A stretch of 7,310 nucleotides of DNA from NCBI GenBank assembly GCA_049790315.1, contig JBAQYV010000030.1:1-7310 (forward strand), given 5' to 3'. The DNA is from DASPOJ01 sp049790315. Lineage in GTDB: Bacteria > Acidobacteriota > Terriglobia > Acidiferrales > UBA7541. Below the pieces are notes generated by a model, which saw nothing but the letters and a program-made list of their open reading frames with translations, was not told where the DNA came from and did not search any database. Both the position numbers and the translations under genes were made by a program. Shown piece by piece: positions 1 to 5,414 of this stretch. Numbering within the stretch: position 1 is the first letter of the stretch; every line of letters begins with the position of its first letter.

Positions 1-332
1 CCATGGCGCAGCAAGTATTGAGCAACATCATCACCACGCAAGAGAAAAGGGTCACGATCGAGTTGATTCAGAAGAAGGTTGGAGAGCAATTCGGGTTGCG
101 CGAGCACGAGCTGAAGATTCGGTCGAACGCCAAGGCTATCGCGTTTCCACGGCAAGTGGCCATGTACCTCGTGAAGCAGCTCACGACGGCCTCGCTGCCG
201 GAGATTGGACGGCACTTCGGCGGGAAGCATCACACGACGGTATTACATTCGATTCACAAGATCGATGCGTTGCGACGAAACGATAAAGATTTGAACCGCA
301 CAATTAACCGGCTGATGGATTCGTTCGCGTAA
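1..332 (+). CDS. dnaA: DnaA, chromosomal replication initiator, C-terminal part (5' end outside window)
   Basis: This is the last ~109 codons of the replication initiator ATPase. The ATG at position 3 is an internal methionine, because DnaA is normally about 450 residues and the frame is open to the window edge. What remains is domain IV, the helix-turn-helix that binds 9-bp DnaA boxes at the origin. It carries the basic-loop/helix segment AIAFPRQVAMYL (visible residues 45-56) and the DnaA signature around IGRHFGGKHHTTVLHSIHKI (68-87). The HHTTV part (76-80) corresponds to the DHTTV base-contacting motif of E. coli. The ATPase domain III and the N-terminal interaction domains are not in the window. 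The stop is TAA at 330-332. A probable intrinsic terminator lies 175 nt downstream, so dnaA seems to be transcribed separately from dnaN. Identity is very secure; only the start is unknown. Confidence 0.97.
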   Translation, partial: MAQQVLSNIITTQEKRVTIELIQKKVGEQFGLREHELKIRSNAKAIAFPRQVAMYLVKQLTTASLPEIGRHFGGKHHTTVLHSIHKIDALRRNDKDLNRTINRLMDSFA

Positions 333-398
333 GACTCTCCGCCGCCATCCACTTTCCAGATGATTTCTATTCGCATTTCACCGGACGCATCGGTGTGG

Positions 399-410
399 CA
401 CGGCGCCGTG
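399..410. repeat. 12-bp perfect palindrome CACGGCGCCGTG
   Basis: The sequence reads the same on both strands over 12 bp, 66 nt after the dnaA stop, and is followed by TTT. It could be an operator-like protein-binding site or a weak hairpin contributing to the dnaA 3' end. Without an unpaired loop it is a poor terminator. In GC-rich DNA such a palindrome can arise by chance, and no function is claimed. Confidence 0.4.
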
Positions 411-506
411 TTTCACGCGTAGGATTGCACCACTCGAACGCTGTTGAAATCGAGCGCGATTCCTGTGGGCATAGGGTGTGCGCCTGTGTACCGTTTCGAG
501 ACGGCT

Positions 507-536
507 GCGCGGCGGTGCTTCGCCGGGCGCTTTTTT
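507..536 (+). terminator. probable intrinsic terminator after dnaA
   Basis: GCGC (507-510) and GGCG (511-514) can pair with CGCC (521-524) and GCGC (527-530). This gives an 8-bp, all-G:C stem with a GTGCTT loop and a two-base GG bulge. Six T's follow immediately (531-536). A GC stem followed directly by a T-run is the classic Rho-independent layout. It lies about 175 nt beyond the dnaA stop and upstream of the origin-like core, so it would stop dnaA transcripts before they enter that core. The bulge and the long 3' UTR are the main reasons for doubt. Confidence 0.55.
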
Positions 537-541
537 CCACC
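533..541 (+). promoter_or_regulatory. degenerate DnaA-box-like 9-mer TTTTCCACC
   Basis: It matches the E. coli-type DnaA box TTATCCACA at 7 of 9 positions (differences at 3 and 9). It overlaps the T-run of the proposed terminator, so the similarity may be partly a by-product of the T's. It would be a weak DnaA site 82 bp upstream of the second box. Confidence 0.3.
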
Positions 542-614
542 GCGCGCACAGGGTCACCCTCACTGGGTGCGGCCCAGAAGTGTTGTGGTTGGCGTCACTC
601 CCGGAGATTTCCTC

Positions 615-623
615 GTTTCCACA
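615..623 (+). promoter_or_regulatory. DnaA-box-like 9-mer GTTTCCACA next to the trio element
   Basis: Seven of nine positions match TTATCCACA, including the full CCACA core. It lies 7 nt upstream of the CTA repeat, where DnaA bound to a box could feed onto single-stranded trios. The same 9-mer also occurs inside dnaN at 1083-1091, so the motif alone is not specific; the context is what supports it. Confidence 0.45.
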
Positions 624-628
624 GGCAC

Positions 629-677
629 GGCTACTACTACTGCCTTTATCCCTAAGATGAAACAGGGTACAGTAGCC
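629..677. repeat. inverted repeat GGCTACT / AGTAGCC spanning the trio element
   Basis: GGCTACT (629-635) and AGTAGCC (671-677) are exact reverse complements. A second register pairs CTACTG (637-642) with CAGTAG (670-675), and inside it CCCT (650-653) pairs with AGGG (664-667). The dyad therefore places a short copy of the trio motif on the opposite strand. In RNA it could also form a hairpin in the dnaN leader. Confidence 0.45.
631..642 (-). promoter_or_regulatory. DnaA-trio element (three tandem CTA on the + strand)
   Basis: The + strand reads CTACTACTACTG, so the complementary strand read 3' to 5' is GAT-GAT-GAT-GAC. This matches the published consensus of DnaA-trios, the single-strand element engaged by DnaA filaments during origin opening (family knowledge from B. 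subtilis). It lies directly after a GC-rich spacer and a DnaA-box-like 9-mer. A three-unit triplet repeat could also be coincidental. Confidence 0.5.
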
Positions 678-723
678 TTCTTACGTTTGTTCTCGCGGAG
701 CGTCCCCGACGGAGGAAATCTGG

Positions 724-1836
724 ATGGAATTTAGCATCAAGAAATTTGACCTGCTCGGCGAATTGAACTTGACGCAAGGGGTGGTCGAACGAAAGACCAC
801 GATCCCCATCCTCTCGAATCTTCTTTTTGAAGCGAAGGGCAATCGTCTGACGTTGACGGCGACCGACCTTGAGCTTTCGATCCGATCGAGCTGCGAAGCC
901 AAAGTGAAAAGCGAAGGCGCGGGAACTATTCCGGCGAAGAAGCTGCTCGAACTCGTGCGCTTGCTTCCCGAGGGCGATCTGCGCTTCAAGTTGCTTGAAA
1001 ATCATTGGGTGCAGATTGTCGCTGACCGCAAAACGTACAAGATGATCGGAATGGAGAAGGGAAATTTCCCGGCGATCCCCGTGTTTCCACATCCGTTGGC
1101 GAAATTACCGGCGTCGATCCTGGCATCGCTAATCGCTAAGACGCACTTCGCGATCTCGGCCGAAGAGTCGCGATACACGCTAAATGGCGCGCTTTTAATT
1201 CTGAAACCCGATTCGATCGGGATGGTGGCGACCGACGGACATCGTTTGGCGCAGGCGGAAACAAAGCATTCGATTGCGGGGTTGTCGAGCGAAGTGCGCA
1301 CGCTTGTGCCGAAAAAAGCGCTGGTGGAAATTCAGCGGCTCGCGGCGGAAGCTGGTGAAAAAGAAGAGATCGAATTTGCTCGCGACGACAGCCATTTGTT
1401 TTTCAAGACAGGCGAGCGATTGCTGATCAGCCGCATGCTCACCGGGCAATTTCCGAATTACGAGGCTGTGCTGCCGCGGGAGAATACGAAGAAAATTGTG
1501 CTTGAGCGCGGTGAATTGAACGATGCCGTGCGGCGGGTTTCGCAACTTGCGGATCAGCGCTCACGCGCGGTGAAATTTTCGATCTCTAAGGACGGCGTGG
1601 AGATTTCGGCGTCGAGTCCGGAATATGGCGAAGCGCGCGAGACAATTGAAAAAGAATATAAAGGCGAGGCGCTTTCCATCGGATTCAACGCGCAATATCT
1701 GCTGGATTTTCTGGCCGCCGCGCCGGACGGACCGATCAGCCTGGAGCTGAAAGACGAACAATCGGCGGGGCAATTACGGCCCCTGGCGGACGAGTCCTAC
1801 GAGTACCGTTACGTGATCATGCCGATGCGAATTTGA
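724..1836 (+). CDS. dnaN: DNA polymerase III subunit beta (sliding clamp)
   Basis: This encodes the ring-shaped processivity clamp that holds DNA polymerase III on DNA and serves as a docking site for repair and replication proteins. The product is 370 residues, the usual size (E. coli 366). Three clamp domains are recognisable: N-terminal (about 1-125, with ERKTTIPILSN at 22-32 and ATDLELSI at 46-53), central (about 128-250, with ATDGHRLA at 169-176 and GQFPNYEAVLP at 241-251), and C-terminal (about 252-370). The chain ends in YVIMPMRI, the conserved tail that helps form the hydrophobic partner-binding pocket. The start is secure: GGAGG at 711-715 lies 8 nt before the ATG. The gene follows the origin-like region and, given the terminator after dnaA, probably has its own promoter, which I could not place convincingly. 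No recF follows; a 508-bp non-coding gap separates it from gyrB. Confidence 0.98.
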   Translation: MEFSIKKFDLLGELNLTQGVVERKTTIPILSNLLFEAKGNRLTLTATDLELSIRSSCEAKVKSEGAGTIPAKKLLELVRLLPEGDLRFKLLENHWVQIVADRKTYKMIGMEKGNFPAIPVFPHPLAKLPASILASLIAKTHFAISAEESRYTLNGALLILKPDSIGMVATDGHRLAQAETKHSIAGLSSEVRTLVPKKALVEIQRLAAEAGEKEEIEFARDDSHLFFKTGERLLISRMLTGQFPNYEAVLPRENTKKIVLERGELNDAVRRVSQLADQRSRAVKFSISKDGVEISASSPEYGEARETIEKEYKGEALSIGFNAQYLLDFLAAAPDGPISLELKDEQSAGQLRPLADESYEYRYVIMPMRI

Positions 1837-1873
1837 CCTTTCCCAGCAACGGAAATGGTTCGCTATACCTTCG

Positions 1874-1934
1874 TGCCGGAGTGCTCGGCAGGCCTGTGCG
1901 GGAACGCCGCAAGCCATTCCAAATCAAAGATTTG
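1874..1934 (+). repeat. two small inverted repeats in the dnaN 3' flank
   Basis: TGCCG (1874-1878) pairs with CGGCA (1886-1890) around a 7-nt loop, and CAAATC (1920-1925) pairs with GATTTG (1929-1934) around AAA. Neither is followed by a T-run, so neither is a clear intrinsic terminator. They may mark the dnaN mRNA 3' end or be chance. Nothing else is recognisable from the dnaN stop to the promoter at 1962. Confidence 0.25.
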
Positions 1935-1961
1935 AAGCGCATCTTGGCTCGGGGTTTCGCC

Positions 1962-1990
1962 TTGAGTCCGGGCGCAAAACGAGCTATAAT
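1962..1990 (+). promoter_or_regulatory. sigma70-type promoter upstream of gyrB leader
   Basis: The -35 element is TTGAGT (1962-1967; 4 of 6 matches to TTGACA). The spacer is exactly 17 nt and the -10 element is a perfect TATAAT (1985-1990). Transcription would start near 1996-1998, pointing towards gyrB. That gives a leader of roughly 350 nt before the gyrB start codon, with the structured RNA element beginning about 30 nt into it. It is the best promoter I can see in the window and is probably the main promoter of the gyrB-gyrA unit and/or of a separate small RNA. Confidence 0.7.
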
Positions 1991-2027
1991 TGTGGCCTGT
2001 TTAGTGTGATTTTGGCTTCCTCTAAAA

Positions 2028-2223
2028 CGGCACGTTGGCCCGGCTCGCGGCACCCTCGATCAGGACGTTTGTTCGCGCCAGAACAAGCGGGAATCGCGGA
2101 GCCTGGAAGAACGTAGTCTTCGCCGCGTCCACTTCCGCGCAAGCGGAATACAGGACGGGATGGAGCGGAAAGAACCCTTCGAGCCCGCGTGAACTGCGCT
2201 GGGCCACAGGGTAACAAGTGTCG
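2028..2223 (+). ncRNA. candidate structured RNA / long gyrB leader, unassigned family
   Basis: This segment can fold into four nested helices enclosing a multiloop. The nested helices are P1 2028-2033/2218-2223 (6 bp), P2 2036-2044/2198-2206 (9 bp), P3 2046-2050/2185-2189 (5 bp) and P4 2055-2059/2179-2183 (5 bp). Inside are three local hairpins: 2066-2074/2081-2089 (9 bp), 2095-2099/2123-2127 with 2106-2110/2117-2121 (5+5 bp), and 2133-2138/2143-2148 (6 bp) closed by GCAA, a GNRA tetraloop. Three pairs (2030:2221, 2042:2200, 2068:2087) are G-U and would be A-C mismatches on the opposite strand, which favours a + strand transcript. That agrees with the promoter 38 nt upstream. CAGGACG is repeated at 2061-2067 and 2151-2157. 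No intrinsic terminator follows, so it is more likely a cis-acting leader of gyrB than a free small RNA. I saw no signature of 6S, SRP, RNase P, tmRNA, tRNA or common riboswitches. Helices were found by eye; no energy or covariation test was done. Confidence 0.45.
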
Positions 2224-2344
2224 GCCACTAGAATTCGCGGCCTACCTTTCCGTGTAATCGCTGTTGTTGGTGCGGTCGTTGTCGCGAACGCAATCGGTGT
2301 CGTCATTCGTATGATCGCCGGTCCCATTTAGGAGCACGAAAATC

Positions 2345-4768
2345 ATGGCTGAAAAAGAAGTGGACGCCGGCAAAGCTGCGGGACACCGCTACGACGCAAC
2401 CTCGATCAAAGTGCTGGGCGGCCTGGAAGCCGTGCGCCTGCGCCCGGCGATGTACATCGGCTCGACCGGCGAAATGGGATTGCACCATTTGGCTTGGGAA
2501 GTGGTGGACAACGCGGTGGACGAGGCGCTGGCCGGTCACTGCGACGAGATCAATGTTACGGTGCATGACGACAACAGCGTGACCGTGAGCGACAACGGGC
2601 GCGGAATTCCCGTGGACATGCACGCGACAGAAAAAAAGCCCGCCGCGGAAGTTGTGATGACCGTGCTGCACGCCGGCGGAAAATTCGATTCCGATACCTA
2701 CAAAGTTTCGGGCGGACTGCACGGCGTCGGCGTTTCCGTGGTGAACGCGCTGGCCGACTGGCTTGAACTGGAAATTGCGCGCGATGGCGCAGTGTGGGAA
2801 CAGAAATACGAGCGCGGCAAGCCTGTAAACAAACTGAAGCAAACCGGAAAGACGCGCAAGACGGGAACGAAGGTCACTTTCCATCCGGACCCCGAAATTT
2901 TCACGCAGACCGTTTTCAGTTACGACATTCTGGCGCAGCGGTTGCGCGAGCTGGCCTTCCTGAACAAGGGTTTGAAAATCACGCTGACCGACGAGCGCAA
3001 CGATAAATCGACCGAGTTCCGCTTCTCCGGCGGCATCGCGGAATTCGTGAAGCACCTGAACAAAGGCAAAACGGTGTTGCACGATTCGCCCATCTACATG
3101 GAGGGCAAGCGCGAGCAAGTGGAAATGGAAATCGCAGTGCAATACAACGACGGCTACGCGGAAAATATTTTCGCGTTCGCGAACACCATCAACACCGTTG
3201 ATGGCGGCACGCATCTTTCGGGATTTCGCTCAGCACTGACGCGCACGATCAATTACTACGCCAATCAAACCGGGATGCTGAAGGAGCAGAAGGACGAAGT
3301 CTCGATTACCGGAGACGACGTCCGCGAGGGCCTGGTTGCGGTCGTTTCTGTGAAGCTGCCACAGCCGCAGTTTGAAGGGCAGACCAAGGGCAAACTCAAC
3401 AGCGACATCAAGGGGCAGGTGGAGCAGCTCGTCAACGAACGCCTGGGCGAATATTTCGACAAGCACATGACTGTGGCGCGCCGCATCATCGGCAAGTGCA
3501 TCGATGCCGCGCGCGGGCGCGAAGCGGCGCGCAAGGCGCGTGAACTGACGCGGCGCAAATCAGCGCTCGATTCAAGCGGACTGCCGGGAAAGCTTGCGGA
3601 TTGCCAGGAACGCGATCCGGCGCGCTGCGAGCTCTTCATCGTTGAGGGAGAATCCGCCGGCGGCTCGGCGAAACAGGGGCGCGATCGCAAGAATCAGGCG
3701 ATCTTGCCGCTCAAAGGAAAAATTCTAAACGTTGAAAAAGCGCGCTACGACAAAATGCTGGGCCACGAGGAAATCCGCACCATCATCACGGCCCTGGGCA
3801 CCGGCATCGGCAAGGACGATTTCGATCCCGCGAAACTGCGCTATCACAAAATAATTCTGATGACCGACGCCGACGTGGACGGCAGCCACATCCGCACGCT
3901 ATTGCTTACGTTTTTCTTCCGCCACATGCGCGAGTTGATTGAGCGCGGGCACATTTACATCGCGCAACCCCCGCTGTACCGCTTGCGCCGCGGCAAAATG
4001 GACCGCTATATCCGCGACGACCGCGACTTTATGGGCGAGATGATGCGCCGCGCCACCGAAGAGCATCGCGTGAAGCCGAAGGAAGGCCCTGCGCTGGAAG
4101 GCGCCGCGCTCACCACATTTCTGCTGAATATTCAGGAATACGAACAGGTGTTGAAGCGGCTTTCTCGCCGCGTGCGCATTGCTGGCGTAGCGGAACTGCT
4201 GGCCGAAAGCGAACTCGAGAAAAAACCCGATTTCGAGGACAAGAAAAAACTCGAGAAACTCGATCGAGCGATTGAAAAAGCCAAGATCGACATCCAAACC
4301 AAGATCGCCTATGACGAAGAACACAGCTTATACGAATTGAATCTCACGGGCGGCACGAAGGAGCGCCCGATTGCTGGCAAAGTAAGCTGGGCGCTGGCTT
4401 CCACACCCGAATTTAAGCGCGTTCGGGCGCTTTATCGGTTGGTGGAACCCGTCGATCACCCTCCTTTCCAGGTCACGCGCAACGGCGACAAGATCAGCAA
4501 GGAAACGGCCTCCGAGGTTCTGGGTTACGTCCTGGCGGACGCGCAAAAGGAATTCACGATCACGCGGTTCAAGGGACTGGGCGAAATGAACCCCGAGCAA
4601 CTGTGGGCCACCACAATGAACGGCGAAAGCCGCACGCTGCTTCAAGTGAAAATGGAAGATGTGGTGGAGGCGGAGAATATTTTCACCACGCTGATGGGTG
4701 AGAGCGTGGCTGAGCGCCGGAAATTTATTGAGGATAACGCGCTGGACGTCGTGAACCTGGACATCTGA
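2345..4768 (+). CDS. gyrB: DNA gyrase subunit B (ATPase/TOPRIM subunit)
   Basis: GyrB hydrolyses ATP and, with GyrA, introduces negative supercoils in an A2B2 tetramer. The 807-residue product has a GHKL ATPase domain: EVVDNAVDEALAGH with N56, E52 and D55; DNGRG at 83-87; GGLHGVGVS at 123-131. The transducer domain carries the ATP-contacting loop QTKGKL (346-351). The TOPRIM domain has EGESAGGSAKQGR (434-446), PLKGKILNVEKA (455-466) and DADVDGSH (508-515), so the metal-binding acidic residues are intact. The C-terminal part contains RFKGLGEMNPEQLW (741-754). Between about 560 and 735 lies a charged insertion of the type found in Gram-negative GyrB, with a Lys/Glu-rich, probably helical stretch near 621-655. 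The coumarin-contacting residues D73, R136 and T165 of E. coli correspond to D83, R146 and T175 and are kept. The start ATG is supported by AGGAG at 2330-2334. A ~350-nt leader with a candidate structured RNA precedes it. ParE is the alternative, but gyrA downstream argues for GyrB. Confidence 0.98.
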   Translation: MAEKEVDAGKAAGHRYDATSIKVLGGLEAVRLRPAMYIGSTGEMGLHHLAWEVVDNAVDEALAGHCDEINVTVHDDNSVTVSDNGRGIPVDMHATEKKPAAEVVMTVLHAGGKFDSDTYKVSGGLHGVGVSVVNALADWLELEIARDGAVWEQKYERGKPVNKLKQTGKTRKTGTKVTFHPDPEIFTQTVFSYDILAQRLRELAFLNKGLKITLTDERNDKSTEFRFSGGIAEFVKHLNKGKTVLHDSPIYMEGKREQVEMEIAVQYNDGYAENIFAFANTINTVDGGTHLSGFRSALTRTINYYANQTGMLKEQKDEVSITGDDVREGLVAVVSVKLPQPQFEGQTKGKLNSDIKGQVEQLVNERLGEYFDKHMTVARRIIGKCIDAARGREAARKARELTRRKSALDSSGLPGKLADCQERDPARCELFIVEGESAGGSAKQGRDRKNQAILPLKGKILNVEKARYDKMLGHEEIRTIITALGTGIGKDDFDPAKLRYHKIILMTDADVDGSHIRTLLLTFFFRHMRELIERGHIYIAQPPLYRLRRGKMDRYIRDDRDFMGEMMRRATEEHRVKPKEGPALEGAALTTFLLNIQEYEQVLKRLSRRVRIAGVAELLAESELEKKPDFEDKKKLEKLDRAIEKAKIDIQTKIAYDEEHSLYELNLTGGTKERPIAGKVSWALASTPEFKRVRALYRLVEPVDHPPFQVTRNGDKISKETASEVLGYVLADAQKEFTITRFKGLGEMNPEQLWATTMNGESRTLLQVKMEDVVEAENIFTTLMGESVAERRKFIEDNALDVVNLDI

Positions 4769-4793
4769 AATTGAAACGCGCCAGGAGGCGTGA

Positions 4794-5084
4794 ATGGTCG
4801 GCGGGCTGAAGATTATCACCGTGAATCGGGGACACGAACAGGAGTTCGAGTCGCTATTCAGCGAGCTTCGCATGAAAATACGCGATCACGAGCCGGGTTG
4901 CCTGTTGTACTCGCTACCTAAGTCGCGCACGGAGCCGCGATCCTACATTGTCCAAGAACAATATCGCGACCAAGTGGCATGGGAAGCGCACCAGTCATCG
5001 GCGTACGGAAAAATCTACTTTCCCAAGATCCGTGCGATCCTGGAAAGCATCACCGTCGAGTATTTCGACGCGGTTGTCGCCTGA
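4794..5084 (+). CDS. ABM-domain (antibiotic biosynthesis monooxygenase-like) small protein
   Basis: This is a 96-residue cytosolic protein of the dimeric alpha/beta-barrel, ABM/YgiN-like type. The match shows as an N-terminal strand (LKIITVNRGHEQEFESLF, 5-22), the family-typical EPGCLLYSLPKS turn-strand (33-44) and YIVQEQYRDQVAWEAHQSS (51-69). Members include cofactor-independent quinol or polyketide monooxygenases and heme-degrading enzymes, but many ABM proteins have no known substrate, so the reaction here is unknown. It is full length for the family and has no signal peptide or membrane segment. The start is decided by a perfect AGGAGG (4783-4788) 5 nt before the ATG. It begins 25 nt after the gyrB stop, so it is almost certainly co-transcribed with gyrB. 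Its role between the two gyrase genes is unclear; it may be a housekeeping or stress gene using the same promoter. Confidence 0.85.
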   Translation: MVGGLKIITVNRGHEQEFESLFSELRMKIRDHEPGCLLYSLPKSRTEPRSYIVQEQYRDQVAWEAHQSSAYGKIYFPKIRAILESITVEYFDAVVA

Positions 5085-5120
5085 AAAAATTAAGTCGGCA
5101 GAGTTCACATTGATCCGAGC

Positions 5121-5414
5121 GTGTACTACCAAGTGAGCTGGACAACATCGCCGGGGTTGCGGGGACTGGGTTGCAGCGAATTTTGCGCAACGCCGACGGC
5201 GTCTCCGGATAGCGAGCGAGGCGTTGCGGTTTCGTTTGCAAGTGACTCCGAGCGCGAAACGCTCGTGGCTGATCTTGAGCGAAATTTCGCCGCGCGACGA
5301 TTCACAAGTGCCTCGGACGCGTTCGACACGGTAAAGGCGTACATCATCGAGTGCGCCGCGAAGCTCGAGAACAACTCGTTCGGTAAAGGCAACAACGGGA
5401 GAAGAGATGGCTGA
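5121..5414 (+). CDS. small protein of unknown function overlapping the gyrA start
   Basis: I do not recognise this family. The frame encodes 97 residues from GTG at 5121, with a mixed, soluble composition. The N-terminal part contains Cys18 and Cys22 (GLGCSEFCATP). Residues 43-83 (from SERETLVADLERNFAARR onward) look helical and charged, and the tail is Asn/Gly/Arg-rich. There is no signal peptide or membrane segment. Codon choice resembles the neighbours, with G/C common at third positions. Its TGA (5412-5414) overlaps the gyrA ATG by 8 nt, an arrangement typical of translational coupling. The start is uncertain: no good Shine-Dalgarno precedes GTG 5121, the frame is open from 5094, and ATT 5109 or GTG 5133 are alternatives. 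It lies 36 nt after the ABM gene. The open frame, codon usage and overlap make a real gene likely, but it could be a non-coding spacer. Confidence 0.6.
   Translation: MYYQVSWTTSPGLRGLGCSEFCATPTASPDSERGVAVSFASDSERETLVADLERNFAARRFTSASDAFDTVKAYIIECAAKLENNSFGKGNNGRRDG

Larger units (their letters stand above)
533..677. other. candidate oriC core in the dnaA-dnaN intergenic region
   Basis: The 391-bp gap between dnaA and dnaN has no credible gene. It contains a degenerate DnaA box, a second box (GTTTCCACA, 615-623), a 7-nt GC-rich spacer (GGCACGG, 624-630) and a tandem CTA run (631-639). DnaA box, GC-rich spacer, then trio repeats is the order described for the basal unwinding system of Bacillus subtilis oriC, which also lies next to dnaA. 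Location and order support an origin. Against it, only two imperfect boxes are visible and the flank is not strongly AT-rich. Some bacteria place oriC upstream of dnaA instead, and that side is not visible here. Confidence 0.55.

Noticed and set aside
645..673. Possible dnaN promoter (TTTATC, 17 nt, TACAGT)
   Set aside because: Only 3 of 6 and 4 of 6 matches to the sigma70 elements, and it overlaps the origin-like region. Too weak to annotate.
1083..1091. GTTTCCACA inside dnaN as a DnaA box
   Set aside because: It is the same 9-mer as at 615-623 but lies in a conserved coding segment with no neighbouring trio or cluster. A chance match is the simpler explanation.
2160..2192. Ten-codon frame beginning ATGGAGCGG as a gyrB leader peptide
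   Set aside because: The start lacks a convincing ribosome binding site, and the frame lies within proposed helices. Short frames like this are common by chance.
2028..2223. Assignment of the structured RNA to 6S, SRP, RNase P, tmRNA, tRNA or a common riboswitch
   Set aside because: None of the conserved sequence cores I know for these families is present, and the multibranched fold does not fit the long rod shape of 6S. Left unassigned.
2253..2258. TGTAAT as a second -10 box close to gyrB
   Set aside because: No -35-like hexamer at a suitable distance; the promoter at 1962-1990 is much better.
1984..2327. Two overlapping - strand frames (77 and 101 codons) in the dnaN-gyrB gap
   Set aside because: They lack a Shine-Dalgarno and a recognisable domain and overlap each other in different frames. 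The strand-specific G-U pairs and the promoter favour a + strand RNA here.
2780..2785. Apparent loss of the coumarin-contacting arginine of GyrB
   Set aside because: A first alignment placed Glu152 opposite E. coli Arg136. Counting from the GGLHGVGVS motif shows that Arg146 is the true equivalent, so the residue is conserved.
2303..3214. Long open frame on the - strand opposite gyrB (about 300 codons)
   Set aside because: It lies almost entirely antisense to a clear gyrB, and its His/Val/Phe-rich composition is what results from reading a GC-rich gene backwards. No domain is recognisable.
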